Of a stretch of DNA of 64,000 bases, positions 47,738 to 56,702 are shown one piece after another. The position numbers were made by a program, and so were the translations under genes. Numbering within the stretch: position 1 is the stretch's first letter; each line of letters opens with the position of its first letter. Source of the DNA: Salipiger thiooxidans (lineage in GTDB: Bacteria > Pseudomonadota > Alphaproteobacteria > Rhodobacterales > Rhodobacteraceae); contig NZ_FNAV01000006.1 in assembly GCF_900102075.1 (NCBI RefSeq), positions 62,001 through 126,000 of the forward strand, read 5' to 3'. Under the pieces are notes generated by a model. The model made no database searches, had not been told where the DNA came from, and saw only the letters and a program-made list of their open reading frames with translations.

Positions 47738-48333
47738 TGATCCAAGACTACTCCAAACTCGGTTCCTCCGACTTCTCTGAGGCGTTCGGATTTGGGGCGG
47801 TAACCTTAATTGCAATTGGCTTCTACTACAGGAGCCAATTGCAACCATTCGCCGAAGTGTATGAGTTCGTGGAACGAATCCCTGCGTGGCTAGGCGCTGC
47901 ATGCGCTGCCATCGCAGTATTTGTGTCTTACATTGCTGGTCGTTCAGTCGCCGCGTTGGGGAAACTGCTCGCCGAATACGGTGGCTTGGTCAGTCGTTTC
48001 GACGAAGAGATCGTTGCAAGAGTCTCACTTAGCCGGAACGAAAGCCTATGGCATTGCATGGCGATGGCGGAACGGCGCATAGGGTTTTTCCATGGCATGC
48101 TTGGAACGGCAGTTGCGATGCTGTTGCTTCTAGTATTTTCCGCGTTGGCCCCCCTGCTCACAAGCGCTGCCCCACTCAACGGCTGGCCGATGCACCTCTT
48201 TTCGTTCATCATATTGGCGCTTACCGTACTCTCCTGCAGGTTAGCCTCAGCACAAGAAGTTAGCAGGTTTCATCAGCTCTACGTCCGCTACTCCGACCTC
48301 GAAAAGTCAGATACCACCCATGGGCAAACATAG
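47737..48333 (+). CDS. Orphan four-helix membrane protein with atypical composition
   Basis: A 198-residue protein with four predicted membrane helices (about 17-32, 49-67, 118-140, 150-168) in two pairs. They are separated by a cytoplasmic-type loop (RSVAALGKLLAEYGG, RVSLSRNESLWHCMAMAERR). The codon usage is clearly less GC-rich than the flanking suc genes, with many codons ending in A or T. The start overlaps the sucB stop (ATGATGA-type junction), so it depends on coupling. No family recognised. It looks like foreign DNA inserted between sucB and the next operon member. Confidence 0.65.
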   Translation: MIQDYSKLGSSDFSEAFGFGAVTLIAIGFYYRSQLQPFAEVYEFVERIPAWLGAACAAIAVFVSYIAGRSVAALGKLLAEYGGLVSRFDEEIVARVSLSRNESLWHCMAMAERRIGFFHGMLGTAVAMLLLLVFSALAPLLTSAAPLNGWPMHLFSFIILALTVLSCRLASAQEVSRFHQLYVRYSDLEKSDTTHGQT

Positions 48334-48459
48334 AGTGTCCAAACTACTCGGTTGCATAGGACATCTCATTGGAGCTGTCGGGTCGGATTTCACACTCTCC
48401 GGCGTGTGCCGCGGACTAAAGAGAACCCTTTGCACCCAGTCCAGATCGGAGACCACCGC

Positions 48460-48693
48460 ATGAACCAGCTCCTTCTCCGCTACACCAGCTTCGACGCCGG
48501 CCAATTCGACGGCGACGCCGAGAACCGCGGCAACGCCGGGCTCACCCTGCTGCAACGCTGGCAGGAGACCGACGGCGCCGCCACCTGGCTGCTCTTCAGC
48601 ATCAACGATGCCGACAAGGCCAGGTCCTGGCTGAGCCAGGCCGACTCGCTGGGCCACGCGCCCGCCGAGGCCCATTTCCTGAGGACCGCATGA
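48460..48693 (+). CDS. Small hypothetical protein in the suc operon
   Basis: A 77-residue soluble protein, NQLLLRYTSFDAGQFDGDAE to AEAHFLRTA, with a compact alpha/beta look (TWLLFSINDADKARSWLSQA). GGAGA lies 7 bases before the ATG and the stop overlaps the first MAPEG gene by 4 bases. The pattern resembles small ferredoxin-like DUFs, but I cannot place it. Confidence 0.65.
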   Translation: MNQLLLRYTSFDAGQFDGDAENRGNAGLTLLQRWQETDGAATWLLFSINDADKARSWLSQADSLGHAPAEAHFLRTA

Positions 48694-49082
48694 CCCCGGA
48701 ACTCGCAGCCCTCGCCGCCACGGCCTTCATCCACCTCGCCGCCGTGCTCTGGTCGCAGCGGGCGCTCGAGGCCGATGTGGGGCGCGACGGCAACACCGGC
48801 CCCCGCGACGGCGTCGAGGCCCGCCTCTCCGCGCACACGCTCCGCCTGCGCCGCGCGCTGGCCAACCACACCGAGAACATCGGCCTCTTCATCATCGCCG
48901 TGGCGCTGGTGCAGTTCACCCAGAGCAACGGCTGGCTCACCGCCATCGCCGCCTGGGTCTTCGTCGCCGCCCGCGCCCTCTACCTGCCCGCCTACGCCTT
49001 CGGCTGGGTACCGTGGCGGTCGCTGATCTTCTCGGCGGGCCTCGTCTCCTGCTTCGTCATGATCCTCGCGAGCCTGCTCTGA
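48690..49082 (+). CDS. MAPEG family membrane protein 1
   Basis: A 130-residue four-helix membrane protein of the MAPEG (eicosanoid/glutathione metabolism) family. Conserved features are an N-terminal helix after TPELAAL, RLRRALANHTENIGLFIIAV (the family's glutathione-side Arg/Asn/Glu region) and AARALYLPAYAFGWVPWRSL. The next gene is a paralogue. Role beside 2-oxoglutarate dehydrogenase unknown. Confidence 0.87.
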   Translation: MTPELAALAATAFIHLAAVLWSQRALEADVGRDGNTGPRDGVEARLSAHTLRLRRALANHTENIGLFIIAVALVQFTQSNGWLTAIAAWVFVAARALYLPAYAFGWVPWRSLIFSAGLVSCFVMILASLL

Positions 49083-49084
49083 CC

Positions 49085-49474
49085 ATGACCCCTGAACTCA
49101 CCGCCCTCACCCTCGCCGCGCTCCTGCAGGTCCTGCAGATGATGCTGTTCTCGATCCTCGCGCAGAAGCAGGTGGGCAGCAAGTACGCCGCCTCCCCGCG
49201 CGACAGCAGCCGCGAGCTCACCGGCCTCGCCGGCCGTGCGCAACGGGCGATGAACAACCACTTCGAAGGGCTGATCCTGTTCGGCATCGCCACCATGGTG
49301 GTGACCTACGCCGACAAAAGCAGCGCGCTCACCGTGATCCCGGCGCTGCTCTACCTCGGCGCCCGCGTGCTCTACATCCCCGCCTATCTGCTCGGCTGGG
49401 CGCCGTGGCGCTCGCTGATCTGGGCGGTCGGGCTGTTCTCGACCGTCGTCATGCTGGTGGCGGCGCTCCTGTGA
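49085..49474 (+). CDS. MAPEG family membrane protein 2
   Basis: A 129-residue paralogue of the preceding gene. It shares the opening MTPEL and the closing pattern RVLYIPAYLLGWAPWRSLIW, with RAMNNHFEGLILFGIATMVV in place of the Asn-Glu region. A tandem duplication is the simplest explanation. The stop codon touches the second copy of the dispersed repeat. Confidence 0.87.
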   Translation: MTPELTALTLAALLQVLQMMLFSILAQKQVGSKYAASPRDSSRELTGLAGRAQRAMNNHFEGLILFGIATMVVTYADKSSALTVIPALLYLGARVLYIPAYLLGWAPWRSLIWAVGLFSTVVMLVAALL

Positions 49475-49540
49475 CCTTCATCTTGCCAGATAAACTCCGG
49501 GGGTGAGGCGCGGCACGCGCCGAGGGGGCAGCGCCCCCTC
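49474..49540 (+). repeat. Dispersed two-hairpin repeat, copy 2
   Basis: A 30-base block (49474-49503) identical to copy 1 except one base, then hairpin GGCGCG-GCA-CGCGCC (49507-49521) and hairpin GAGGGGGC-AGC-GCCCCCTC (49522-49540). The first stem differs from copy 1 at several positions but still pairs. It lies between the second MAPEG gene and lpd, ending 34 bases before the lpd start. Confidence 0.8.
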
Positions 49541-49574
49541 CCCCTCCGAACCGACAACAGAAAGGACAAACGAA

Positions 49575-50969
49575 ATGGCACAATACGACGTCATCGTCAT
49601 CGGCGCGGGCCCCGGCGGCTACGTCGCCGCCATCCGCTGCGCCCAGCTCGGACTCAAGACCGCCTGCGTCGAGGGCCGCGAGACCCTCGGCGGAACCTGC
49701 CTGAACGTGGGCTGCATCCCCTCCAAGGCGCTGCTGCACGCCAGCCACCAGCTGCACGAGGCCGAGCACAACTTCGCGGCCATGGGCCTCAAGGGCAAGG
49801 CGCCCACCGTCGACTGGAAGCAGATGCTCTCCTACAAGGACGACGTCATCGGCCAGAACACCAAGGGCATCGAGTTCCTCTTCAAGAAGAACAAGATCGA
49901 CTGGATCAAGGGCTGGGCCAGCATCCCCGAGGCCGGCAAGGTCAAGGTCGGTGACGAGACCCACGACGCCAAGAACATCATCATCGCCTCGGGCTCTGTG
50001 CCCGCGTCGGTGCCCGGTGCCGACGTCGAGATCGACGAGAAGGTCGTGGTGACCTCGACCGGCGCGCTCGAGCTGCCCAAGGTGCCGAAGAAGATGATCG
50101 TCATCGGTGCCGGCGTCATCGGGCTCGAGATGGGCTCGGTCTACGCGCGTCTCGGCGCCGAGGTCGAGGTGATCGAGTATCTCGACGCCATCACCCCCGG
50201 CATGGACGCCGAGGTGCAGCGCAGCCTGCAGAAGCTGCTGTCGAAGCAGGGCCTCAAGTTCACCCTCGGCGCCGCCGTGTCGAAGGTCGAGACCAAGGGC
50301 GGCAAGGCCACGGTCACCTACAAGCTGCGCAAGGACGACAGCGAGCAGTCGGCCGAGGCCGACGTGGTGCTCGTCGCGACCGGTCGCAAGCCCTACACCG
50401 ACGGGCTGGGCCTCGACGCGCTCGGCATCGCCACCACCGACCGCGGTCAGATCAAGACCGACGGCCACTGGCAGACCAGCGTCAAGGGCATCTACGCCAT
50501 CGGCGACGCGATCACCGGCCCGATGCTGGCCCACAAGGCCGAGGACGAGGGCATGGCCTGCGCCGAGGTCATCGCCGGCAAGCATGGCCACGTGAACTAT
50601 GGCGTCATCCCCGGCGTGATCTATACTTGGCCCGAGGTCGCCTCGGTCGGCGCCACCGAGCAGGAGCTCAAGAACGAGGGCCGCGCCTACAAGGTCGGCA
50701 AGTTCTCGTTCATGGGCAACGGCCGCGCGAAGGCGGTCTTCGCGGGTGAAGGCTTCGTGAAGATCCTCGCGGACAAGGAAACCGACCGCATCCTCGGCTG
50801 CCACATCATCGGCCCGTCGGCCGGCGACCTGATCCACGAGGTCTGCGTGGCGATGGAATACGGCGGCTCGGCCGAAGACCTGGCGCTGACCTGCCACGCC
50901 CACCCGACCTTCTCGGAAGCGGTGCGCGAGGCGGCTCTGGCCTGCGGCGACGGCCCGATCCACTCCTGA
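49575..50969 (+). CDS. lpdA: Dihydrolipoyl dehydrogenase (E3)
   Basis: FAD disulfide oxidoreductase reoxidising lipoyl groups of the 2-oxoglutarate complex; 464 residues. FAD motif [19 protein letters not shown], redox pair [16 protein letters not shown] motif [22 protein letters not shown] site [20 protein letters not shown], and the C-terminal [15 protein letters not shown] with the catalytic His-Glu. AAGGAC lies upstream of the ATG. Last gene of the suc operon. Confidence 0.98.
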   Translation: MAQYDVIVIGAGPGGYVAAIRCAQLGLKTACVEGRETLGGTCLNVGCIPSKALLHASHQLHEAEHNFAAMGLKGKAPTVDWKQMLSYKDDVIGQNTKGIEFLFKKNKIDWIKGWASIPEAGKVKVGDETHDAKNIIIASGSVPASVPGADVEIDEKVVVTSTGALELPKVPKKMIVIGAGVIGLEMGSVYARLGAEVEVIEYLDAITPGMDAEVQRSLQKLLSKQGLKFTLGAAVSKVETKGGKATVTYKLRKDDSEQSAEADVVLVATGRKPYTDGLGLDALGIATTDRGQIKTDGHWQTSVKGIYAIGDAITGPMLAHKAEDEGMACAEVIAGKHGHVNYGVIPGVIYTWPEVASVGATEQELKNEGRAYKVGKFSFMGNGRAKAVFAGEGFVKILADKETDRILGCHIIGPSAGDLIHEVCVAMEYGGSAEDLALTCHAHPTFSEAVREAALACGDGPIHS

Positions 50970-51014
50970 TCCCGACGCTCCCGGCTCTCGCGGCCGGAGG
51001 GACCGGCAAAAAAG

Positions 51015-51039
51015 GGGCCCCCGCGCGCTGCGGGGGCCC
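51015..51039 (+). terminator. Terminator of the suc-lpd operon
   Basis: A 10-base GC stem GGGCCCCCGC/GCGGGGGCCC with a 5-base loop, preceded by AAAAAA and followed by TCTTCGTTT, 46 bases past lpd. Confidence 0.75.
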
Positions 51040-51377
51040 TCTTCGTTTCGGCGATCACGCCCGCCTCGCTCGCGATCCAGTCGTTGCCATTCACGGGTGT
51101 CGCGCTCGCCGCTTCGGTCGTTGTAGGGCGCCACGCTCAGGGACGGGTACTGGTTCAGCGCATCGGGGAAGACGATCTGGCTGGTCGGGACGGTCCTGTC
51201 GTCGACCTAGTAAGGGCCCTCGGGCATCCCCACGCGCACGGTCGGCGTCAGCAACCCTGCCGATTGCGCCTACGCGCGCGCCCGCGGGAAGGCGCCGACA
51301 CCGGCGGCACACACGGGAGAGGCGGCGAACCCGGCGAACAGAGCGCGGCGGGTGGTGAGGACGGGGTCCTTGGGCAT
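51040..51377 (-). pseudogene. Decayed intradiol ring-cleavage dioxygenase-like gene with Tat signal
   Basis: An ATG at 51377 with AGGAGA just upstream opens a frame with a twin-arginine-like signal (LTTRRALFAGFAASPVCAAG). It is interrupted by TAG at 51272-51270 and again at 51209-51207. The second TAG sits in LTPTVRVGMPEGPY-stop-VDD, where intradiol dioxygenases usually read EGPYYVD, so one base change made it. Beyond, TSQIVFPDALNQ...VAPYNDRSGERDT resembles the C-terminal end of those enzymes. The catalytic middle is missing, so I infer a large in-frame deletion plus two nonsense changes. Confidence 0.55.
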
Positions 51378-51463
51378 GATGTCTCCTGAGTTCCTTGACG
51401 TCAGGAGTTCCGCCCGTCCGGCCGGCGGTTCCGTTTCCGGAACCGATCACGGCGTCGAGAGGG

Positions 51464-52066
51464 TCACCAGAGCGTCTGCCTGGCCCGCTCGGGGTAGGTG
51501 CGGTCCCAGGCCCCTGCCTCGATCTCGCCGCTGGTCATCTCGTCGAGGATCTCGCCCAGAGACGGGGTCTCGGCGCTGTCGTCGCGGCCCCAGAGGCCCG
51601 AGCGCAGCAACGCCTTGGGGCATTGCGCGTAGACCTCGGCGATCTCGATCACCGCGACCGTGGCGGGCAGCATGCTCTTGCGCGCGAAGCGGCCGCGCAG
51701 CGCCTCGTCGTCGGTCAGCCACGCCTTGCCGTTCACCCGCACCACCGAGTTGTCGCCGGGCACCATGAACATCAGCGAGATGCGCCCGTCAGTGACGAGG
51801 TTGCGCAGGCTGTCGAGCCGGTTGTTGCCGCGCCAGTCGGGCAGCGCCAGCGTGCCGGGGTCGAGCTCGAGTACCACCGGGCCGTCGTCGCCGCGCGGCG
51901 TGCCGTCGGTGCCGTTCGGGCCCACGGTCGAGACGACGCAGAAGCGCGAGGCGGCGATCCACTTGCGATAGGCGGGCGTGAGCCGCCCCGCGACCTTGCG
52001 CAGCGACGCCTCGGACGGCGTCCCGTACAGCGCCTCGAGCGCCGCGATGTCCTCAATCCTTCGCAT
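51464..52066 (-). CDS. Pyridoxamine 5'-phosphate oxidase-related flavin-binding protein
   Basis: A 200-residue split-barrel protein of the PNPOx-like family, probably binding FMN. The segments RKWIAASRFCVVSTVGPNGT, PRGDDGPVVLELDPGTLALP and NNRLDSLRNLVTDGRISLMF match the subfamily annotated as MSMEG_1061-type. Real PdxH substrate residues are not obvious, so pyridoxal synthesis is unlikely. It overlaps plsC by 14 bases. Confidence 0.82.
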   Translation of the reverse strand: MRRIEDIAALEALYGTPSEASLRKVAGRLTPAYRKWIAASRFCVVSTVGPNGTDGTPRGDDGPVVLELDPGTLALPDWRGNNRLDSLRNLVTDGRISLMFMVPGDNSVVRVNGKAWLTDDEALRGRFARKSMLPATVAVIEIAEVYAQCPKALLRSGLWGRDDSAETPSLGEILDEMTSGEIEAGAWDRTYPERARQTLW

Positions 52067-52787
52067 ACTGCATGGCCTCCTCGTAGAGCCGGTCGCTGGC
52101 GGTTTCGACCTCCTGTTCCAGCTGACCGAGGAACGCGTCCTTCGACAGGCCGGGTTCGATCACGGGCAGGAACTCGACCACGGCGAGCCCCGGCTTGCGG
52201 TAGATGCCCTTGCGCGGCCAGAACACGCCGACGTTGGTGGCGGCGGGCACACAGGGCTGTCCGGACTGGCGGTATAGCAGCGCCGCGCCCACCTTGTAGG
52301 GCATCTTCACCTGCGGGGCGACGCGTGTTCCCTGCGGGTAGATGATCAGCTGTCCGGGCGCGGCGGCGCCCTGCGACACGTCCCTGAGCATCTTGGCGAT
52401 GGCCGCCCCGCGCTTGCCGCGGTTGACCGGCACGCATCCGATCCGCAGCGCGTACTGGCCGAGGACCGGCGCCCAGAGCAGCTCGCGCTTCATGATGAAC
52501 TTTGCTGCGGGCACCGCGCTGAAGATCATGATGATGTCGAGGAAGCTCTGGTGCTTGGAGGCGACGATCACCTCCTCCGTCGGCGGCGTGCCCCGGACCT
52601 CGGTCCGCAGTCCCACCATCCAGGCGGCGCACCAGCGCGTCCAGCGGCTCCAGGAGACACAGGCGACCCGCGCTCCGTGGGTCGACAGCATCGCCCACGG
52701 GAAGAACAGGATGCCGATCACCGCCATGCCACCGTACATCGCGACGAGAAAAACCAGCGAGCGCAGCCACTGGATCGCGTAACCCAT
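52053..52787 (-). CDS. plsC: Lysophospholipid acyltransferase (PlsC family)
   Basis: Acylates 1-acylglycerol-3-phosphate to phosphatidic acid or remodels a related lysolipid; 244 residues. An N-terminal membrane helix (SLVFLVAMYGGMAVIGILFF) is followed by the HxxxxD motif in ASKHQSFLD, VNRGKRGAAIAKM, the IIYPQGTRV motif III, and CVPAATNVG. The start is the ATG at 52787, sharing a base with the ftsX stop. Confidence 0.9.
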   Translation of the reverse strand: MGYAIQWLRSLVFLVAMYGGMAVIGILFFPWAMLSTHGARVACVSWSRWTRWCAAWMVGLRTEVRGTPPTEEVIVASKHQSFLDIIMIFSAVPAAKFIMKRELLWAPVLGQYALRIGCVPVNRGKRGAAIAKMLRDVSQGAAAPGQLIIYPQGTRVAPQVKMPYKVGAALLYRQSGQPCVPAATNVGVFWPRKGIYRKPGLAVVEFLPVIEPGLSKDAFLGQLEQEVETASDRLYEEAMQYAKD

Positions 52788-53692
52788 CAGCTCAATCCTC
52801 CGAGTACGCGGCGCGCGGCCACCGCGGTTGCGACGAAGGCCACCGCCGCGGCCAGCGGCGGGACCAGAAGCGGCACCACCCAGTGCCAGCCCCGGAAGCC
52901 GAGCCCGGTCAGGAAGCTCGCGGTTTCGCCCGCCGGGGGCATCAGCAGCACCGCCCCGATGCCCAGCACCGTCCCCGCCGCGGCGCCCGAAAGCGCCCGC
53001 AGGGTGAAGCGCCGCACGAAGGCGCGGGCGATGTAGGCGTCGGTGGCCCCCACGAGGCGCAGCACCGCGATCACCTGCGCGTTGGCCGCCAGCGCCGCGT
53101 TGGCGGCCAGCGTCACCATGGCGCCCACGGTGGCGGCGATCATCAGCGCCGAGGCCCAGCCCAGCAACCGCAGCCGCGAGGCCGCCGCGATCAGCGGCTT
53201 GCGCCAGCGCGCGTGGTCGTCGAGCACCGCGCCGGGCACCTCGGCCTGCAGCCGCAGGCGGAGCCCGTCGGGGTCGTAGCCCTCGGGCGTTTCCAGCACC
53301 TCGATGAGCTGCGGCACGGGCAGTTGCGCCACCGGCAGGTCCGGCCCGAACCACGGCTCGAGCAGCGCCTGCTGCTCGGCCTCGCTCAGGGCGCGGGCCG
53401 AGGCGACACCGGGGGTCTGCTGCAGCAGCCGCAGCGCGGTGGCGGTCTGCTCCGCCATCTGCCCGTCGGGCGCCGAGATCCGCACCGTCGAGGCCCTTGC
53501 AAGCTCGTCGCCCCAGCTCGTGGCCAGCCGTGCCGCCGCCAGCGACAGCGCCAGCGCGAAGACCGCGAGAAAGGCCATGGCGGCAGCGGCGAAGAGCGTC
53601 AGCCGCGCGGTGAAACCGGTGGGCGGCACGACCCGGTCGGCAGCCTTGTCGCCGCGGCCGAGCGCGAACAGCGTTTGCAGCGTTGCCTTCAC
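52787..53692 (-). CDS. ftsX: Cell division protein FtsX
   Basis: Membrane partner of FtsE that transmits ATP hydrolysis to periplasmic murein hydrolases at the septum; 301 residues. One helix near residues 27-50 is followed by the periplasmic loop (STVRISAPDGQMAEQTATAL) and three C-terminal helices. NAQVIAVLRLVGATDAYIARAF is the conserved cytoplasmic link. The GTG start at 53692 overlaps the ftsE stop by 4 bases. Confidence 0.92.
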   Translation of the reverse strand: MKATLQTLFALGRGDKAADRVVPPTGFTARLTLFAAAAMAFLAVFALALSLAAARLATSWGDELARASTVRISAPDGQMAEQTATALRLLQQTPGVASARALSEAEQQALLEPWFGPDLPVAQLPVPQLIEVLETPEGYDPDGLRLRLQAEVPGAVLDDHARWRKPLIAAASRLRLLGWASALMIAATVGAMVTLAANAALAANAQVIAVLRLVGATDAYIARAFVRRFTLRALSGAAAGTVLGIGAVLLMPPAGETASFLTGLGFRGWHWVVPLLVPPLAAAVAFVATAVAARRVLGGLS

Positions 53693-54366
53693 AGATCGAC
53701 CCCCGCCGCGTTCAGCCTGCGGTTGGCGATGCGCAGCACCCGCGCCTGCACCTGCGACTTGGCGGCCCGGATGAGCTGCAGGTCGTGGGTCGCGATCAGC
53801 ACCGTGACGCCCATGCGGTTGAGCTCGATCAGCAGGCGCAGCAGCCGCTGCGACATCTCCCAGTCGACGTTGCCGGTGGGTTCGTCCGCCAGCACCACCT
53901 CGGGCGACATGATGACGGCGCGGGCCAGCGCCGCGCGCTGACGCTCGCCGCCGGAAAGCTCGGGGGGCAGCGCGCCGGCGCGCTCGGTCAGCCCGACCCA
54001 GGCCATCAGCTCGCGCAGGTTGTCGTCCTGCTCGGGCATCGCCTGCCCCGCGACGGCCATCGGCAGCGCGACGTTCTCGGCCACCGAGAGGTGGTCCAGG
54101 AACTGGCAATCCTGATGCACCACGCCGATGCGGCGGCGGCTCATGGCGATGTCGTCGCGGTCCATCTGCCGGACATCCTGCCCGAACAGACGCGCGACGC
54201 CAGCGGTGGGACGCAGCGCGCCGTAACAGAGCTTGAGAAGGGTGGTCTTGCCCGCCCCGGACGGGCCGGTGAGGAAGTGAAACGACCCCGGCGCCAACTG
54301 CAGGGACAGCTCGCTCAGAAGCTCGCCGCCGCCATAGCTGTACGCCACGTTGTCCAGTTCGATCAC
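53689..54366 (-). CDS. ftsE: Cell division ATP-binding protein FtsE
   Basis: ABC-type ATPase of the FtsEX complex; 225 residues from the GTG at 54366. That start is preferred because GGGGATGGA precedes it and it gives the family length and opening (IELDNVAYSYGGGELL). An ATG at 54405 lacks a ribosome site. Walker A is GPSGAGKTT, signature LSGGERQRAALARA, Walker B VVLADEPTGNVD, H-loop IATHD. Transcribed away from the zinc-ribbon gene. Confidence 0.93.
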   Translation of the reverse strand: MIELDNVAYSYGGGELLSELSLQLAPGSFHFLTGPSGAGKTTLLKLCYGALRPTAGVARLFGQDVRQMDRDDIAMSRRRIGVVHQDCQFLDHLSVAENVALPMAVAGQAMPEQDDNLRELMAWVGLTERAGALPPELSGGERQRAALARAVIMSPEVVLADEPTGNVDWEMSQRLLRLLIELNRMGVTVLIATHDLQLIRAAKSQVQARVLRIANRRLNAAGVDL

Positions 54367-54526
54367 GCCCGTTCCATCCCCGGAAAAACTCGGCCTGTTG
54401 TGCATGAGCCGCGCCGCATATGCAATCCGCGCCGCCCCGGGAAAATGGGCTTTTCCCATAGGGGTCGGTAACCTATTGTCGGCAAAGGAACGAGGCGTGA
54501 ACGGTGCAGTTGATCATGGGGACGAG

Positions 54527-55417
54527 ATGCGGCTGATTTGCCCGAATTGCGGCGCGCAATACGAGGTGCCAACGAACGTCATCCCCGAGGGCGGGCGCGA
54601 TGTGCAATGCTCGAACTGCGGCCACACCTGGTTCCAGGCCCATCCCGATGACGACGCCGATCTGACGGGCGAGCTTGGCCACGGGCTTCCCGACGACGAC
54701 TGGAAGGCCGACCTTCCGCCCGAGACCCCCGCCCCGGAGCCCGAGGCGGAGCCGGACCCCGAGACCATCCCCGAGCCTGACCCCGAGGAAGAACCCGAGC
54801 CGTTGCCCGTGGCCCCGCGCCCGCGCAAGCCGCGCAGCCTTGATCCCTCCGTGGCCGAGGTGCTGCGTGCCGAAGCCGAGCGCGAGGCCCGCAACCGCGC
54901 GGCCGACACGCTCGAGACCCAGCCCGAGCTCGGCCTGCAGCCCCCCGACGAGGACGACGCGGCCCGCCGTGCGCACGCGGCGCGCGAGCGCATGTCGGCG
55001 CTCCGGAGCGAGGACACCACGGCCTCGCTGGTCGGCGACGAGAGCACGGCCGCAGCGGCCGCCTCCGCCACCACCGCTGCCAGCACCCGCCGAGAGTTGC
55101 TGCCGGACATCGAGGAAATCAACCAGACCCTGCGCGCCACCGAGCGCCGCGGCATGGAGACGCCGCAGGGCCGCGCCGTGCTCGAGGACGAGGAAAAAAC
55201 CGAGCGCAGCGGCTTTGCCAACGGCTTCCGGCTGGTTCTGGCCATCGTGATCATCGCGATCGCGCTCTACCTGCTGGCGCCCAGGATCGCCGGGATGTTC
55301 CCCGGTGCCGAACCCTTCCTGACCGCCTATGTCGCCAAGATCGACGCGCTGCGACTCTGGCTCGACGGCCAGGTGACCGCGATTGTGCAGATGTTCGGAG
55401 ACGCGCCCGCCGAGTGA
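54527..55417 (+). CDS. Zinc-ribbon membrane protein (MJ0042-type finger)
   Basis: A 296-residue protein. Residues 1-37 hold a four-Cys zinc ribbon, MRLICPNCGAQYEVP and VQCSNCGHTWF, of the MJ0042 type. Residues 40-215 are a long acidic, Pro- and Ala-rich, probably disordered segment. One membrane helix (about 233-255: FRLVLAIVIIAIALYLLAPR) is near the C-terminus. GGGGACGAG precedes the ATG. Such proteins are common next to ftsE in this order; function unknown. Confidence 0.85.
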   Translation: MRLICPNCGAQYEVPTNVIPEGGRDVQCSNCGHTWFQAHPDDDADLTGELGHGLPDDDWKADLPPETPAPEPEAEPDPETIPEPDPEEEPEPLPVAPRPRKPRSLDPSVAEVLRAEAEREARNRAADTLETQPELGLQPPDEDDAARRAHAARERMSALRSEDTTASLVGDESTAAAAASATTAASTRRELLPDIEEINQTLRATERRGMETPQGRAVLEDEEKTERSGFANGFRLVLAIVIIAIALYLLAPRIAGMFPGAEPFLTAYVAKIDALRLWLDGQVTAIVQMFGDAPAE

Positions 55418-55436
55418 GCGCGCAATGGCGGGGCGC

Positions 55437-56702
55437 TCAGCCCCGCCCCTTCCACGGCACCAGCGCCTTTTCGGCAAGCCGCATCAGGATGTCGATGCCG
55501 AAGCCGATGACGCCGATCAGGATGATCCCCATGATCACGATGTCGGTAAGCTGGAACTTCGACGCCACCATGATCATCATGCCCGCGCCCTTCTCGGCCG
55601 CCACCAGTTCGGCGGCCACGACGGTGCCCCAGCACACGCCCATCGCCACCCGCGCGCCGGTGAAGATGTCCGGCAGCGAGTTCGGCACGATGACGTGGCG
55701 CATGATCTGCCACTTGCTCGCGCCCAGCGAATAGGCGGCGTGAACCTTCGAGATACTCACGCCCGAGACGCCCGAGCGCGCGGCGATGGCCATGATCCAG
55801 AGCGCGGCGAGGAACAGCAGGATGATCTTGCCCAGCTCGCCGATGCCCGCCCAGATGATCACCAGCGGGATCAGCGCCAGCGGCGGCACCGGGCGCATGA
55901 ACTCGACGATGGGGTCGAACCAGCCGCGGAACCAGTCGCTGAGCCCCATGGCGTAGCCCAGCGGAATGCCGATCATAGCGCCGAAGAAGAAGCCCGCGAT
56001 GACCCGGAACAGCGACCAGCCGAGGTGCTCCCAAAGGGTGCTGCCGCGATAGCCCTCGCGGGCGATCTCGCCCAGCCGCGCCATCACCGCCTCGGGCGGC
56101 GGCAGCCAGATCGGCTCCATCTGCCAGCCCTTGGCGGGCTCGAAGTTGAGCGTGCCCTTGGGCGACATGCCGACGCGGCCGTACTCGGTGATGACCTCGC
56201 CGCCCGGCGCGATGGGCTCGCCGTTGACGGCCACCACGGTGTGTCCCTCGTCGCGGCCGTGCTCGTCGTTCTGGTCCACCCGCACCAGACCCGAGCGCCA
56301 GGCGCCCACGGTGGCGGAGTCGTTCCTGGCCCAGCCCTCGCCCGGGTCGACCTCGGGCGCATCCACCTCCTCGCCCACCGGGAAGACCCGGATGGTGACG
56401 GTGGCGTCGTCGGGCGCAACGCCCTCCGCCTCGGCGGTGTAGGTGAAGGTGGCGTCGCCCACGAAGGGCCCCGGCGCGTGCAGGAAGCCCGGCACCCAGT
56501 TCGACCCGGTGAAGGCGCCCCAGAGCAGGAAGATGGTCAGCACCGAGACGACGCTGGCGATGCGGTTGGGCCGCACCGCGCTTTCGTCGCCGAAGGTGAC
56601 GGTCTTGCGGGCGGTGAAATCGCCGGTGGTGCGATGCACCAGCAGCTTCACCAGCAGGAAGGAGCCCACGAAGATCGCCACGTAAATCAGGAAGACGATC
56701 AT
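55437..56702 (-). CDS. tauC: Taurine-type ABC transporter permease with extra N-terminal domain
   Basis: A 421-residue permease, far longer than the ~270 of typical TauC/SsuC. The C-terminal ~250 residues are the standard permease: WLPPPEAVMARLGEI, SLFRVIAGFFFGAMIGIPLG and the coupling motif AAYSLGASKWQIMRHVIVP. The first ~170 residues add two membrane helices and a ~120-residue hydrophilic, acidic, probably periplasmic beta-rich part (FTYTAEAEGVAPDDATVTI). It overlaps tauB by 4 bases. Taurine is inferred from the neighbouring tpa. Confidence 0.85.
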   Translation of the reverse strand: MIVFLIYVAIFVGSFLLVKLLVHRTTGDFTARKTVTFGDESAVRPNRIASVVSVLTIFLLWGAFTGSNWVPGFLHAPGPFVGDATFTYTAEAEGVAPDDATVTIRVFPVGEEVDAPEVDPGEGWARNDSATVGAWRSGLVRVDQNDEHGRDEGHTVVAVNGEPIAPGGEVITEYGRVGMSPKGTLNFEPAKGWQMEPIWLPPPEAVMARLGEIAREGYRGSTLWEHLGWSLFRVIAGFFFGAMIGIPLGYAMGLSDWFRGWFDPIVEFMRPVPPLALIPLVIIWAGIGELGKIILLFLAALWIMAIAARSGVSGVSISKVHAAYSLGASKWQIMRHVIVPNSLPDIFTGARVAMGVCWGTVVAAELVAAEKGAGMMIMVASKFQLTDIVIMGIILIGVIGFGIDILMRLAEKALVPWKGRG

